From NCBI RefSeq assembly GCF_003934165.1, contig NZ_RKST01000007.1, forward strand, positions 124,001 through 188,000: a stretch of 64,000 nt of DNA. Direction: 5' to 3'. Position 1 is the stretch's first letter. Every line of letters starts with the position of its first letter. The DNA is from Borborobacter arsenicus (lineage in GTDB: Bacteria > Pseudomonadota > Alphaproteobacteria > Rhizobiales > Rhizobiaceae). The notes under the pieces are model-generated. The model was given only the letters and a program-made list of their open reading frames with translations, had not been told where the DNA came from and did not search any database. Position numbers and translations under genes: made by a program. Shown in pieces: positions 47,066-55,924 of the stretch.

Positions 47066-48160
47066 GTGGCCGCCGGTCAAGCTTCGCCTGTCCCGGCCGA
47101 TATTGTCAGCCTGGCGGACTATGAGCGCCACGCGCGGGAGCGTGTGCCTCAATCGGTCTGGGCTTACATTGCAGGGGTCGGTGCCGACGGGATAACCCAC
47201 CGCTGGAATCGCGAGGCGTTCGACCGGCTCAGGCTCGAAGGACGTGTCCTTGCCGATATGGCGGGAGCGAATACCAGCATCGAGCTGTTCGGTCAGGCGA
47301 TGGATGCGCCGATCATTCTGGCTCCTGTCGCCTTCCAGAAACTGGCCCATCGCGATGGAGAACTGGCGACCGCGCTCGGCGCGGCGGCCTCCGGCGTGAC
47401 GATGACAATCAGCACACAGGCCAGCGTCACCATTGAGGAGATTTCCTCGACCACGCACGGCCCGTTCTGGTTCCAGCTTTACTTGCAGGCACGCCGCGAC
47501 GACACGCTTGCCCTGCTGCGGCGCGCCGAGGCCGCCGGATGCCGCGCCGTCATGGTCACGGTCGACGCGCCCGTCAATGGCCTGCGCAATCAGGAGCAAC
47601 GTGCCGGCTTTCGCCTGCCCAAGGGCATCGAGGCGGTGAACACGAGGGGAATGCCGGGCCCCGCACTGCGGGCCGGCCCAGGGCAAAGTCCTGTCTTCCA
47701 GGGATTGCTTGACGCCGCCCCAACGTGGAAGGACGTCGAATGGCTTCGAAGCCAGACGCGATTGCCCTTGCTGCTCAAGGGCATCATGAGCCGTCATGAC
47801 GCGCGCCGAGCGATCGAAACGGGCATGGATGGGTTGGTGATATCCAACCATGGCGGGCGTGTGCTGGATACGCTGCCTGCCAGCATCGAAGCCCTGCCGG
47901 GCATTGCCGGGGAGACGGCAGGCGTCGTCCCGCTACTGCTCGACGGTGGCGTGCGCCGCGGCACTGATATTCTCAAGGCATTGGCATTGGGCGCAAACGC
48001 CGTGCTGATCGGCCAGCCCATCATGCACGGCCTTGCCGTTGCCGGCGCCGTCGGCATAGCTCATATCGTCAATATTCTTCGCACGGAACTGGAGGTCGCC
48101 ATGGCCCTGACCGGGCGCAAGACAATCGGTGCCATTGATGCTTCGGTCGTGCTGAACTGA
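47066..48160 (+). CDS. FMN-dependent alpha-hydroxy-acid oxidase/dehydrogenase
   Basis: A 364-residue TIM-barrel flavoenzyme of the L-lactate/glycolate oxidase family. It has FQKLAHRDGELATALGAA near 90, WFQLYLQ near 133, VTVDAPVNGLRNQEQRAGF near 162, the active-site lysine region LLKGIMSRHDA near 238, the catalytic histidine motif SNHGGRVLD near 262 and LDGGVRRGTDILKALALGA near 295. The start is GTG at 47066. It follows piuC by 3 bp, which is unusual and hints at a role in siderophore or hydroxy-acid metabolism; its substrate is not known. Confidence 0.9.
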   Translation: MAAGQASPVPADIVSLADYERHARERVPQSVWAYIAGVGADGITHRWNREAFDRLRLEGRVLADMAGANTSIELFGQAMDAPIILAPVAFQKLAHRDGELATALGAAASGVTMTISTQASVTIEEISSTTHGPFWFQLYLQARRDDTLALLRRAEAAGCRAVMVTVDAPVNGLRNQEQRAGFRLPKGIEAVNTRGMPGPALRAGPGQSPVFQGLLDAAPTWKDVEWLRSQTRLPLLLKGIMSRHDARRAIETGMDGLVISNHGGRVLDTLPASIEALPGIAGETAGVVPLLLDGGVRRGTDILKALALGANAVLIGQPIMHGLAVAGAVGIAHIVNILRTELEVAMALTGRKTIGAIDASVVLN

Positions 48161-48189
48161 GGTTGAAGGAACCGGCGACGCGGCACGAG

Positions 48190-49368
48190 CTAGGTGCCTC
48201 GATAGACCCGCCGTCTCTGCGCCATCAGCAACACCGCCAATACGCAACACAGCAGGCCAAGGGATAATGGCAGCCCCTGATGTCCGACCAGCTGCATCGC
48301 AAGGCCCGTCGTGGGCGAGCCTACAATGCCGCCGATGCCCCATACGAACGCGAAGGCCGCATTACCGGCGATAAGGGCTTGGCCGGTGAAACGCTCGCCG
48401 AGCTGGATCAGTGCCATGGTGTAGATGCCGAACGAGGCTCCGCCCCAGACGAAAACGAGCGGCCAGATGAGCCACGAGCTGAAGCTCAATGGCAGCAGCA
48501 GGCAGCCGGCCACGCAAGCCAGGGCACAGAATAACAGGGTCCGCATCGAGCCGGAGCGTTCGGCCATGCGCCCGAGCAAAATCTGCAGCACGGCATTGCC
48601 CGCGATGAAACAGGTGATGAGCGAAGCGATGCGCCCCTCGGTGCTGCCGAGGGCTGCGCCATAGACCGCGAACAGGGAAAGCAGGGTCTGCTCGAAGGCG
48701 GCAGCGGTGAAAACCGCGAACAACAGCAGCGACGCCAGCGCGAAGAAGCCGTGAACCGATGTCGCCTTGTCTTCATGCGGCATTTTCGGCAGGCGCGGCA
48801 CGACCGCAAGCACGATCAGGCCACAGAGAAGAAAGGCAACGATGCCGATCGTGAAGGGCGACCAACCCTCGCTGCCCACCAGGCCGAGCGACAGCGGGCC
48901 GATAGCGAAGCCACCCGAAACGATCGATGAATAGAGGCCCATGATGCGCCCCAGCCGCCGCGCGGGCGCGATCGAGATCAGCCAGGTTTCGCTGATCACG
49001 TAAAGCGGATTGGCAAAGAACCCGAGCAGGAAGCGCAGCGGCATCCAGGCCCAGACGTCCTGGGTGAAGGCAATAGCGGCGAGTGCGGCTGCTGCCAGGA
49101 TCGAACACAGGATGGCAAGCCGTGCTGCGCCCACGCGCCGCACCAGTGCCGGAATGATGGGCGCGGATACAATGAAACCCAGCGGCGTCATCGCCGCCGA
49201 CAAGCCGATCAGGCCGGGCGTCGTGCCCTGCCGCTCCAGGATGAAGCTGAGCAGCGGATAGGTCAGCCCCTGTGCCACGGCAAACACGGTGACGGTCGCG
49301 ATGATGCCGGCCATCGCGGCCCAGGGGATCCGGCCCTCCAGCGGTGATGTCGTGGTTTCGGCAGTCAT
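48190..49368 (-). CDS. MFS transporter (YcaD-like)
   Basis: A 392-residue 12-helix major facilitator. It opens with TVTVFAVAQGLTYPLLSFILERQGTTPGLIGLSAAMTPLG, and residues 110-140 contain LGFFANPLYVISETWLISIAPARRLGRIMGLYSS, a pattern seen in YcaD-type drug or sugar exporters. It is convergent with the FMN oxidase gene and followed upstream by a DUF1127 gene. It could export a small molecule, even the siderophore, but nothing in the sequence proves this. Confidence 0.82.
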   Translation of the reverse strand: MTAETTTSPLEGRIPWAAMAGIIATVTVFAVAQGLTYPLLSFILERQGTTPGLIGLSAAMTPLGFIVSAPIIPALVRRVGAARLAILCSILAAAALAAIAFTQDVWAWMPLRFLLGFFANPLYVISETWLISIAPARRLGRIMGLYSSIVSGGFAIGPLSLGLVGSEGWSPFTIGIVAFLLCGLIVLAVVPRLPKMPHEDKATSVHGFFALASLLLFAVFTAAAFEQTLLSLFAVYGAALGSTEGRIASLITCFIAGNAVLQILLGRMAERSGSMRTLLFCALACVAGCLLLPLSFSSWLIWPLVFVWGGASFGIYTMALIQLGERFTGQALIAGNAAFAFVWGIGGIVGSPTTGLAMQLVGHQGLPLSLGLLCCVLAVLLMAQRRRVYRGT

Positions 49369-49380
49369 GCGGCATTCACC

Positions 49381-49593
49381 TTATCGTCGCCAGAAGGGCT
49401 TGGCGATCTCAGCCTCGACCTGCCGTTTCGTCAGGCCGATATCCTCGATCAGATGGGGATCGTCCTTCGATTTTTGCTCAAGTTCCCAGCGAAAGCGTAT
49501 CCGCTCGTCCCAGGTCGCGATCATGCTTCGCAAGGCCGCCAGGCTGTAGTGGCGATGCGATGCTTCAGCCAGCCCCACACGGATATCGTTCAT
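49381..49593 (-). CDS. DUF1127 small protein
   Basis: A 70-residue arginine-rich protein. The C-terminal 47 residues match DUF1127 with MIATWDERIRFRWELEQ and a final DIGLTKRQVEAEIAKPFW. Such small alphaproteobacterial proteins affect RNA turnover or phosphate and stress responses through the arginine-rich domain. The start is ATG 49593 with a good GGAGG upstream; a longer frame to 49785 runs over the divergent regulator promoter and is rejected. Confidence 0.85.
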   Translation of the reverse strand: MNDIRVGLAEASHRHYSLAALRSMIATWDERIRFRWELEQKSKDDPHLIEDIGLTKRQVEAEIAKPFWRR

Positions 49594-49727
49594 GGCAACC
49601 TCCATATGATTTGAGGGCCGGGGCCCTCGACCGGAAAGAGGATGAATTCTGCGGGATACGAGCCGCGCCGTAATTAAGCTCTCCCAAAAAGTTCTCAAAA
49701 CTTCCAAATGGGCTATAGATTCACCGC

Positions 49728-51245
49728 ATGCAGGGATCGCGTTTTGCCTTTGGCCCGTTCGTGCTTGATCCGAGTGCGGGAACACTGCTTCGGAACGATA
49801 ACCCCGTCGCCGTGGGTTATCGCGGGTTGAGGCTGCTTGCGGCGCTCGTCGAACGGCAAGGTGAAATCCTGGGCAAGGCCGAGTTGATGGACGCGGCCTG
49901 GCCGGGCAGGGCGGTCGAGGAAGGCAACCTCACCGTCCAGATCGCGCAACTCAGGAAGCTGCTTGGCCCGGCCGGGGATGGTGGTGAAGGGGGAGGCGAA
50001 TGGATCGCCACGGTTCCGCGTGTCGGCTACCGCTTCCTGGGCGCCGTCGAGCGGCTCGGCGCGAAGCGAAAACCTTTGCCGCTGCCCGAAAAACCATCGA
50101 TAGCTGTGCTGCCCTTCATAAATCTCAGCAACGATCCGGAGCAGGAATCCTTTGCGGACGGGCTGACCGAAGACCTGATCACGGACCTCTCCCGGATCTC
50201 CGGCCTGTTCGTCATCGCCCGCAACTCGGTCTTTGCCTATAAGGGAAAGACTTTTGCTGTGGGCGAGATCGCCGAGGACCTGGGCGTGCGTTACCTGCTG
50301 GAGGGAAGCGCGAGACGTGCCGCCGGGCGCGTGCGCATCAACGCCCAGCTGGTCGATGCGGTGAGCGGCGATCATCTTTGGGCGCAACGCTTCGACCGCA
50401 GCCTGGAAGATGTCTTTGCTGTTCAAGACGAGGTGACGGCCAGGATCGTGGAGGCGTTGCTCGGCCGGCTACGCGCACCGCCGCCACGCAATCGGCCCAG
50501 AAATCTTGAGGCTTACGATCTGTGCGTGCGGGCGCGCAAGCTGATGGATGATACGCCGCAGACCGCGCGGGAAGCGCATCTGATGCTCACGCGCGCGGTT
50601 TCGCTCGATCCGGAATATGCAGAAGCCTATCGCTGGCTTGCCATGAACCACTGGATGGGATGGGTGCATTCCGGCGGACCGACCGAGTCCTCCCGCAGCA
50701 TTGCCCTGGAGCTGGCGCGCAAGGCCGTTTCGATCGATCCCAACGATGCCGGCTGCCGCTGGGTGCTGGCTTACCTGCTTGCCTATGAGCGCAGCTTCGC
50801 CGAGGCGGATGCGGAATTCGGGCACGCGATCGAGATTGATCCGAACGAGGCCGATGCGTGGGCCGCATTGTCCGACATCGCGGTCCTGGCCGGGCGGATC
50901 GGGGAGGGGCTTGAACATATAGGCAAGGCGTTTCGGCTGAACCCTTATCCGGCGAGCTGGTACTATCTGGCGCTCGGCCAGGCGCAATATGCCGCCGGCG
51001 ACTACGAAGCCGCTGTCGAGACATTGCGCAGCGACGAGACCTATCGGACAAGCTCACGCCGTTTCCTGGCGGCAAGCCTTGCACAACTCGGCCGGCTCGA
51101 CGCGGCGCGCGCCGAGGTCGAACTGTTCCTCATTGGCAACCCGGATTTCACGATCCGTCACTGGGCCACGACGGAACCATTTCGCGACGCCGCGACTCTT
51201 GAGCATTTCGTAGATGGCTTCCGCAAGGCCGGCCTTCCGGAGTGA
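49728..51245 (+). CDS. Winged-helix (OmpR/CadC-type) regulator with TolB-like and TPR domains
   Basis: A 505-residue cytosolic protein. Residues 5-105 form an OmpR-type winged helix with FGPFVLDPSAGTLLRNDNPV and IATVPRVGYRFLG. Residues 120-250 form a TolB-N-like domain: PSIAVLPFINLSNDPEQESFADGLTEDLITDLSRI. Residues 265-500 hold TPR-like helices with AVSLDPEYAEAYRWLAMNHW and repeats of the YAAGDYEAAVETL type. Relatives include adenylate-cyclase-type and CadC-like regulators. No receiver or membrane domain is visible. Its target may be the nearby DUF1127 and MFS genes, which is only a guess. Confidence 0.85.
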   Translation: MQGSRFAFGPFVLDPSAGTLLRNDNPVAVGYRGLRLLAALVERQGEILGKAELMDAAWPGRAVEEGNLTVQIAQLRKLLGPAGDGGEGGGEWIATVPRVGYRFLGAVERLGAKRKPLPLPEKPSIAVLPFINLSNDPEQESFADGLTEDLITDLSRISGLFVIARNSVFAYKGKTFAVGEIAEDLGVRYLLEGSARRAAGRVRINAQLVDAVSGDHLWAQRFDRSLEDVFAVQDEVTARIVEALLGRLRAPPPRNRPRNLEAYDLCVRARKLMDDTPQTAREAHLMLTRAVSLDPEYAEAYRWLAMNHWMGWVHSGGPTESSRSIALELARKAVSIDPNDAGCRWVLAYLLAYERSFAEADAEFGHAIEIDPNEADAWAALSDIAVLAGRIGEGLEHIGKAFRLNPYPASWYYLALGQAQYAAGDYEAAVETLRSDETYRTSSRRFLAASLAQLGRLDAARAEVELFLIGNPDFTIRHWATTEPFRDAATLEHFVDGFRKAGLPE

Positions 51246-51299
51246 CGCACTGGCGTCGCCTACCGAACGGCCGGTCGATCCGAAAGCCACTGATCCGAC

Positions 51300-51692
51300 C
51301 TATTCTTCGAAGCGGTTCGTGGCGTCACGATCGCGCTCGTAGCGTCTGTTGCGCGGAAACGGCGGCAACCAGGACTCGCGACGGATAGTCCAGAGTTCGT
51401 AGGTCGGCACCAGTTGGTCAGGGGCATCGAGCGATCCCAGGTTCACTTCGATTTCGTCGGCGGTACGGCCGAAAACAGAGGATCCGCAGCGGGGACAGAA
51501 AAACCGCCCGGCATAGTCGCGCGTCTCGCCATCGATCGTCACCGCATCCTGAGGGAACACCGCGGAAGCATGAAAAAGGGCGCCATGATGCTTGCGGCAG
51601 TCGAGACAGTGGCAGAGGCCGACCCGATATGGGCGCCCCGACGCCACAATTCGGACATTGCCGCACAGGCAGCCGCCGGTGAAACGGTCCAT
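51300..51692 (-). CDS. GFA-family zinc-binding protein
   Basis: A 130-residue small protein of the glutathione-dependent formaldehyde-activating (GFA/CENP-V) fold. Its zinc ligands are visible as GGCLCGNVRI near the start, CHCLDCRKHHGA (about residues 27-38) and FFCPRCGSSVFG (about 68-79). Most members have no proven glutathione or formaldehyde activity. It stands alone, convergent with the winged-helix regulator gene, and is the last typical core gene before the accessory region. Confidence 0.88.
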   Translation of the reverse strand: MDRFTGGCLCGNVRIVASGRPYRVGLCHCLDCRKHHGALFHASAVFPQDAVTIDGETRDYAGRFFCPRCGSSVFGRTADEIEVNLGSLDAPDQLVPTYELWTIRRESWLPPFPRNRRYERDRDATNRFEE

Positions 51693-51850
51693 GCTGCGTC
51701 TCCTCCAAAATCAAGTGGTCGAAATGGTTACGACGAATAGCATTGTCATTGCAATTGCCCCGGCCATAGCGTCGTCGGGCATGGCGAAGCCGGCGACGCA
51801 CCGACGCTCGGGCAGATAGTGCCATAACTTCGCGATGATCGCTGATCGGT

Positions 51851-52266
51851 TCACGGCGTCCACGGATTGTAGAGATCGATTCCGAAGCCGTCGAAATCCT
51901 TTATGTTACGCGTCGCAAGGGTGAGGCTTTGCAAGATGGTGGTGGCGCCGACCAAGCCATCCATTAACGATAGGCTGCGGCGCTTCGCAACGCCCATCAA
52001 ATCTCCCCAAGCCAGAGCCACAGCCTCGTCTACCGGCAGAACCCTCTGCTCGAAGCGTTGCGGCAGCTCCCGCGCGAGCCATTCAGCCAGGGTATCGCGT
52101 CGTCGACCTTCATCCATGAGGGCTACGCCGCGCCGAATTTCAGCAATCGACACCACGCTGATGAATGTTCGGTCCTCATCGAGCCTGTCTAGCCATTCTA
52201 GGACACGTGTGTCGGGGGAGGGCTTTGTGACCTCCGACAATAATTAGTATCGAGGAGGAGTTTCAC
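51851..52266 (-). pseudogene. VapC-like PIN toxin, frameshifted
   Basis: A degraded PIN-domain ribonuclease of the VapC/FitB class. The downstream frame from 52240 reads SEVTKPSPDTRVLEWLD, then SVVSIAEIRRGVALMD and SLMDGLVGATTIL, all typical. The N-terminal part from a GTG at 52266 reads KLLLDTN in a different frame. One missing base next to 52243 would restore KLLLDTNVLSEVTKP, with the first acidic active-site residue. As it stands a TAA interrupts the frame. Just upstream, the strand reads RDEPRDLSL followed by TGA overlapping the GTG, perhaps the last residues of the antitoxin, cut off by the IS3 fragment. Confidence 0.8.
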
Positions 52267-52284
52267 AACGACAGATCACGCGGT

Positions 52285-52690
52285 TCGTCGCGGGAGGCGG
52301 CGCTTGCGCATTATGGAAAGCCCGACATCTTCAATACGGATCAGGGATCGCAGTTCACCTCCATCGACTTCACGGCTGCGCTGAAGAAGGCGGAGATCGC
52401 CATATCGATGGACGGCAAGGGCGTGTGGCGGGATTTTCGTCGAACGGCTCTGGCGCTCGATCAAATACGAGGAGGTCTACCTCCACGCCTACCAAACCGT
52501 GTCCGAGGCCCGCGCTGGCATCGGTCGATATCTGACCTTACAACAGCCGACGCCCAACATTCATCCCTTGGCGGACGCCCGATCAGGCGTACTTCAATAC
52601 GCTGATGCCCATGATGGCAGCGGCATAATCGAGGCGGAAATCCACTTAGCGAAACGCCCAAAACTATTCGGACAAACCGAGCCACCTCTT
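52285..52690 (+). mobile_element. IS3-family transposase fragment (3' end only)
   Basis: The 3' part of an IS3-family orfB integrase core. Frames read EAALAHYGKPDIFNTDQGSQ, then KKAEIAISMDGKGVWRD, then after a small deletion FVERLWRSIKYEEVYLHAYQ and further on DQAYFNTLMPMMAAA before a TAA at 52626. At least three frame changes are present, including a likely 5-nt loss near 52432. The N-terminal two thirds are missing. The DNA after the stop (to about 52690) looks like the right end of the element. It is dead and probably interrupted the vapB gene. Confidence 0.8.
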
Positions 52691-52706
52691 AGAGAGGAAT
52701 CCGCAG

Positions 52707-53189
52707 ATGACAAAAAGAACTCTAGGAATCCTGTCGTCCACTATTGCTGCAATGGGTGTTCTGGTCGGGTCAGCCGCCGCGCTGGAGGTCGCCAGTTCCA
52801 CCACTGTGGCCGGAACACCGGATTCCGTCTGGAAAAAGATCGGCGATTTTTGCGCTATTCAGACCTGGCATCCGGGCGTGTCAAAATGCGAGCAAACCGA
52901 CGAGGCAGGGGCGACCTACCGCACGCTCACTGCCACTGACGGCGGCACGATCAAGGAGAAACTCGTAGAGCAGACCGATACCAGTTACACATATGAGATC
53001 ATCGAATCTCCACTTCCTGTCGAGGACTACCAGGCTACGATCAGTGTTTCGGCTGAGGGAGATCGGACCAGGGTGGACTGGAAGGGCAGCTTTGACGCGA
53101 AAGGCCAATCGGACGCCGAAGCCAAGACCGTGATCAGCGACATTTACAAAGCCGGACTCGAACAGATCGCCAAAATGGGCGGCAACTAG
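52707..53189 (+). CDS. Secreted SRPBCC-family protein
   Basis: A 160-residue protein with a signal peptide (about residues 1-25, cleavage after GSAAA). An SRPBCC/polyketide-cyclase-like fold follows: VASSTTVAGTPDSVWKKIGDF, CAIQTWHPGVSKCEQ, then VEDYQATISVSAEGDRTRVDWKGSFDAKG. Such proteins bind small hydrophobic ligands; some are linked to toxin resistance or lipid handling. Its ligand is unknown. It lies 79 bp after the IS3 transposase remnant and may have been brought in, or silenced, by it. The ribosome site GAGAGGAA precedes the ATG. Confidence 0.8.
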   Translation: MTKRTLGILSSTIAAMGVLVGSAAALEVASSTTVAGTPDSVWKKIGDFCAIQTWHPGVSKCEQTDEAGATYRTLTATDGGTIKEKLVEQTDTSYTYEIIESPLPVEDYQATISVSAEGDRTRVDWKGSFDAKGQSDAEAKTVISDIYKAGLEQIAKMGGN

Positions 53190-54043
53190 CCTGCATACTG
53201 GAACGGCTTGCAATAGGATCGGGAACTGGTTCGCATCGGCACAGCCTATACCAACTGTTCAGGCCCGTCGCTTCGCATGACGTCCTCGCTCCACGGATAC
53301 GGGAAGCCCCGCGATTGCCAGCCAGAATGGAACGGAACAGGAACATCAGTTTCCCTCCAGATGCAAGCGATTTCTTCGGGTTGGAAATGCACGGCTTCGC
53401 CCGCAACGGGTCGGAAGCGTGCAGCGGCGCCGGCCAAGCTTCTCCTTCTATTCCTCGTTTTCGCCCGTCCGTTTTCCTTGCTGGAATTGGTCTTTTTACA
53501 ATGAGTCCGGACGTGGCCGGGGAAGATCGCCTCGTGAACGATCCTCCCCCTTCCGCCGCGCCTTTCCGTCATCTGATGTCTTCGACCGCGTCCCGGCTTC
53601 GATGCGAAGTCGCCTCATTTCCGACGTCAGGTCAAGCCCTGCCAAATGCTCGGAAAGTCCCGCCAACCGTATGCTTTCGTTAACGATTCGCGTTCGGATG
53701 ACTGCCCTATGCCGGGGTCTGGGATCCATGTGGGACCACAGCCTCATAGCCGTCGGAGCGCCGGCGCCCCATGAAAGCATCTTTCGGATTGGGCGAGGGA
53801 CTTCTTCCGACCCGCCCGAGCGGGAGCGGCGGCAAGCGGGCTCGCCTGGGGACCTCTGCGACCCGGAATCCTGCGAAAAACCGTAACCATAATCGAAATC
53901 TTTGTTGCGCAGGACATCGCGGCCCGGTGCTGCTACGTCAACCGCGCCCTTGTCCGGCTATTCTCTGCGGCCATTTCACGACGTCCGCCGGGTACTTGCA
54001 GACGCCAGAATGAATTCCTGGAGACCAGGCACATCAACCGATG
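53190..54043. other. 854-bp stretch without a convincing gene
   Basis: Several short open frames exist on both strands, the longest 108 residues (minus strand 53246-53572) and 155 residues (plus strand 53419-53886). None shows a recognisable motif, good codon use or start signals. Given the decay on both sides, it may be the remains of one or more former genes. I see nothing firm in it. Confidence 0.6.
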
Positions 54044-55342
54044 CTAGATGGCCCGAAAGGCAGCCTCTATACGTGCGGCGTCAGCCTCCGGAACGCCTGC
54101 CTCGTGCGCAAACGTTTTCCATCGGCTACGAGCTTCGAGCGCTGCATTCAGGATTGCCCTTCCTTTCGCGGGCTTGATTCCGACGTTCTCGAAGAACCGG
54201 AGGAAATCCTCCCGCCCGAAGCCGTCGCGCTTGCCGTTCAGGCTCATCTGGTGTCTGTTGGTCCACTCTCCTGTCGGATTATAGGCATAACAGACGTCGA
54301 AGGCAGGCGAGAGCCGCCACTGGCCCGAGCGGTCCATGAGGAACGCGATGTTCTTCGCATGGTCATCCTGGTTGCGTATGGCGATATTGAAGACGGCACG
54401 CAGTGCCTGCTGGATGACATCCTCATGCGACGCGTCGACAAGCCTCAACGCCCGGATTGCCTGCTCGTAGCTGTATGCTCCAGGTTCGTTGAAGTCATAA
54501 TGCATGAGCGCAGACAGCGACTGCATGTGGAGCCTGCCACCGTCGTCAGTCCTGTCGAACCGCCGCGTCATGAAATGGCTTCTGCCGTTCTCGTGATGAA
54601 GCCGGCATGTCATCATGTCGATCCCAGCTTCCATGGCCATGAGGTGGCAGGCGTATTCGATCCTGCCGAAGCCCAGCGGGTCGGCGAGTTCCCTGTCGCG
54701 GTTATTGCTGACGCCGTCGAACTTCAGCAGCCAATGGGTAAAGCCCGGCTGCGCCTCGAGTTGCCCGGACCGAAACTCGCCCGTCTTCTCGTTCCAGGCA
54801 ATCACCGCCTTAGCCCCCGCGCCGCCCGCAGAGGTGCCGACCTTAAGGATGTCCTCCAGTACCTCGCCATCCCCGTCGCTGCCGCTCAGCTTGCCGACGA
54901 GGCCTGCGCGTTCCTGAAGTATCTCGTTGACAAGCTCGACCAGCCGATCGATCCGCACTGCGCGTGACGAAGAGGGAATGCCGCTGATGGCGGGGTGGAA
55001 CTCAAGGGCTCCCATCCCTCTGCTGCCGATATAGCAAAGCCGTTCCACAGGATTGAAACTCGATGGCGACCGTCCCTCCCGGGCAAGCCACGCGTCTATG
55101 AGCCGGTTCCCGAACCTGTCCGGAAGCGAATCGGCGAGCATGCCCGGAAGGCCCTTGAAGGTTTCCCGGGGCAGCGAGGGAAACGAGAACGTTCCTTCTC
55201 CGAGCGGCATCATGACCGGGGCGAGCTCGATGCCGCTGTCGAGGAATCCGGGGTCGAACTGGAATACCCCGATCTCTTGGTCTCGTAGCCATGAGACCGC
55301 GCCGATGGAGGTTCCCCAAAGGCGAACCGTCGCGTCCGTCAT
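54044..55342 (-). CDS. hipA: HipA-family serine/threonine kinase toxin
   Basis: A 432-residue HipA protein. The N-terminal couple domain contains VRLWGTSIGAVSWLRD and GLPGMLADSLPDRFGNRLIDAW near 65. The kinase core shows VGTSAGGAGAKAVIAW (phosphate-binding loop, about residue 170) and the catalytic loop NQDDHAKNIAFLMD near 330. The metal-binding LSPAFDVCY follows. It should phosphorylate a translation factor or tRNA synthetase and stop growth when freed from HipB. All key residues are present, so it looks functional, unlike the other toxins nearby. It overlaps hipB by 4 bp (ATGA). Confidence 0.92.
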   Translation of the reverse strand: MTDATVRLWGTSIGAVSWLRDQEIGVFQFDPGFLDSGIELAPVMMPLGEGTFSFPSLPRETFKGLPGMLADSLPDRFGNRLIDAWLAREGRSPSSFNPVERLCYIGSRGMGALEFHPAISGIPSSSRAVRIDRLVELVNEILQERAGLVGKLSGSDGDGEVLEDILKVGTSAGGAGAKAVIAWNEKTGEFRSGQLEAQPGFTHWLLKFDGVSNNRDRELADPLGFGRIEYACHLMAMEAGIDMMTCRLHHENGRSHFMTRRFDRTDDGGRLHMQSLSALMHYDFNEPGAYSYEQAIRALRLVDASHEDVIQQALRAVFNIAIRNQDDHAKNIAFLMDRSGQWRLSPAFDVCYAYNPTGEWTNRHQMSLNGKRDGFGREDFLRFFENVGIKPAKGRAILNAALEARSRWKTFAHEAGVPEADAARIEAAFRAI

Positions 55343-55704
55343 TTACCGTCGCCCCAGGCGAACGCCTTGGGCTTGCTGAGCCTTCGGGTTCGAACTTTGG
55401 GACTGGCACGCCGCCGCTCGTGTCCTTTGAGCTTGACCCGTTCGACAGGCCGTACGGTTTGGTCTGGCACCAGCGCGTCGAGGTGAGAACCCAGCCCCAG
55501 TGCGCCCATTGCCCTGATGAAGCTGTCCAATGTCGGGGAATCGCCGCGCTCGAGCCGTTTCACGGTGCTGATCGAAAGTCCTGAACGGTCGGCGACATCC
55601 TGCTGCGAGAGGTTTTTCGAAAGCCTTGCCTGTTCAAGCCTGTCACCAATCTCCGTCATGATTTGGCTGGAGGTAGCTGCCTCATAGTTTGCGTTAAGGT
55701 TCAT
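55339..55704 (-). CDS. hipB: HipB-type XRE antitoxin
   Basis: A 121-residue antitoxin and repressor. The helix-turn-helix is in IGDRLEQARLSKNLSQQDVADRSGLS (about residues 19-44), with STVKRLERGDSPTLDSFIRA after it. A basic C-terminal tail reads RRRASPKVRTRRLSKP. The start can be ATG 55704, which lies inside an operator repeat, or ATG 55659, which gives the more usual N-terminus MTEIGDRLEQ. If the shorter form is right, the first operator lies just upstream of translation. It represses hipBA through the repeats at 55699-55842. Confidence 0.85.
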   Translation of the reverse strand: MNLNANYEAATSSQIMTEIGDRLEQARLSKNLSQQDVADRSGLSISTVKRLERGDSPTLDSFIRAMGALGLGSHLDALVPDQTVRPVERVKLKGHERRRASPKVRTRRLSKPKAFAWGDGK

Positions 55705-55842
55705 ATTTGACCTCTACAATGGCTAATTGGGTTCAATGGTTCATATATGAGCTTTTTGACTTTCAGTCAATGTAGAATCTACAAAAGCTCATTTATGGAC
55801 TGCTGAAGGCCATGTAGCCTTACAATAGATCATATATGACCT
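55699..55842 (-). promoter_or_regulatory. Four-copy palindromic operator array of hipBA
   Basis: Four related 10-bp palindromes: TCATATTTGA (55701-55710), TCATATATGA (55741-55750), TCATTTATGG (55789-55798) and TCATATATGA (55830-55839). Centres are 40, 48 and 41 bp apart, close to whole helical turns in two cases. Extended copies share RGNTCATATATGANCY. HipB dimers of known systems bind multiple palindromes and bend the DNA; the same is expected here. The first site contains the hipB ATG 55704. Confidence 0.75.
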
Positions 55843-55924
55843 ATTATAAAAATTCGCGGTGCCGAGGCTGGCGGTCACGGGGCACGCTCCTGATCGGTGA
55901 CCCGCGAAGGTCGCCCGCATCCTG

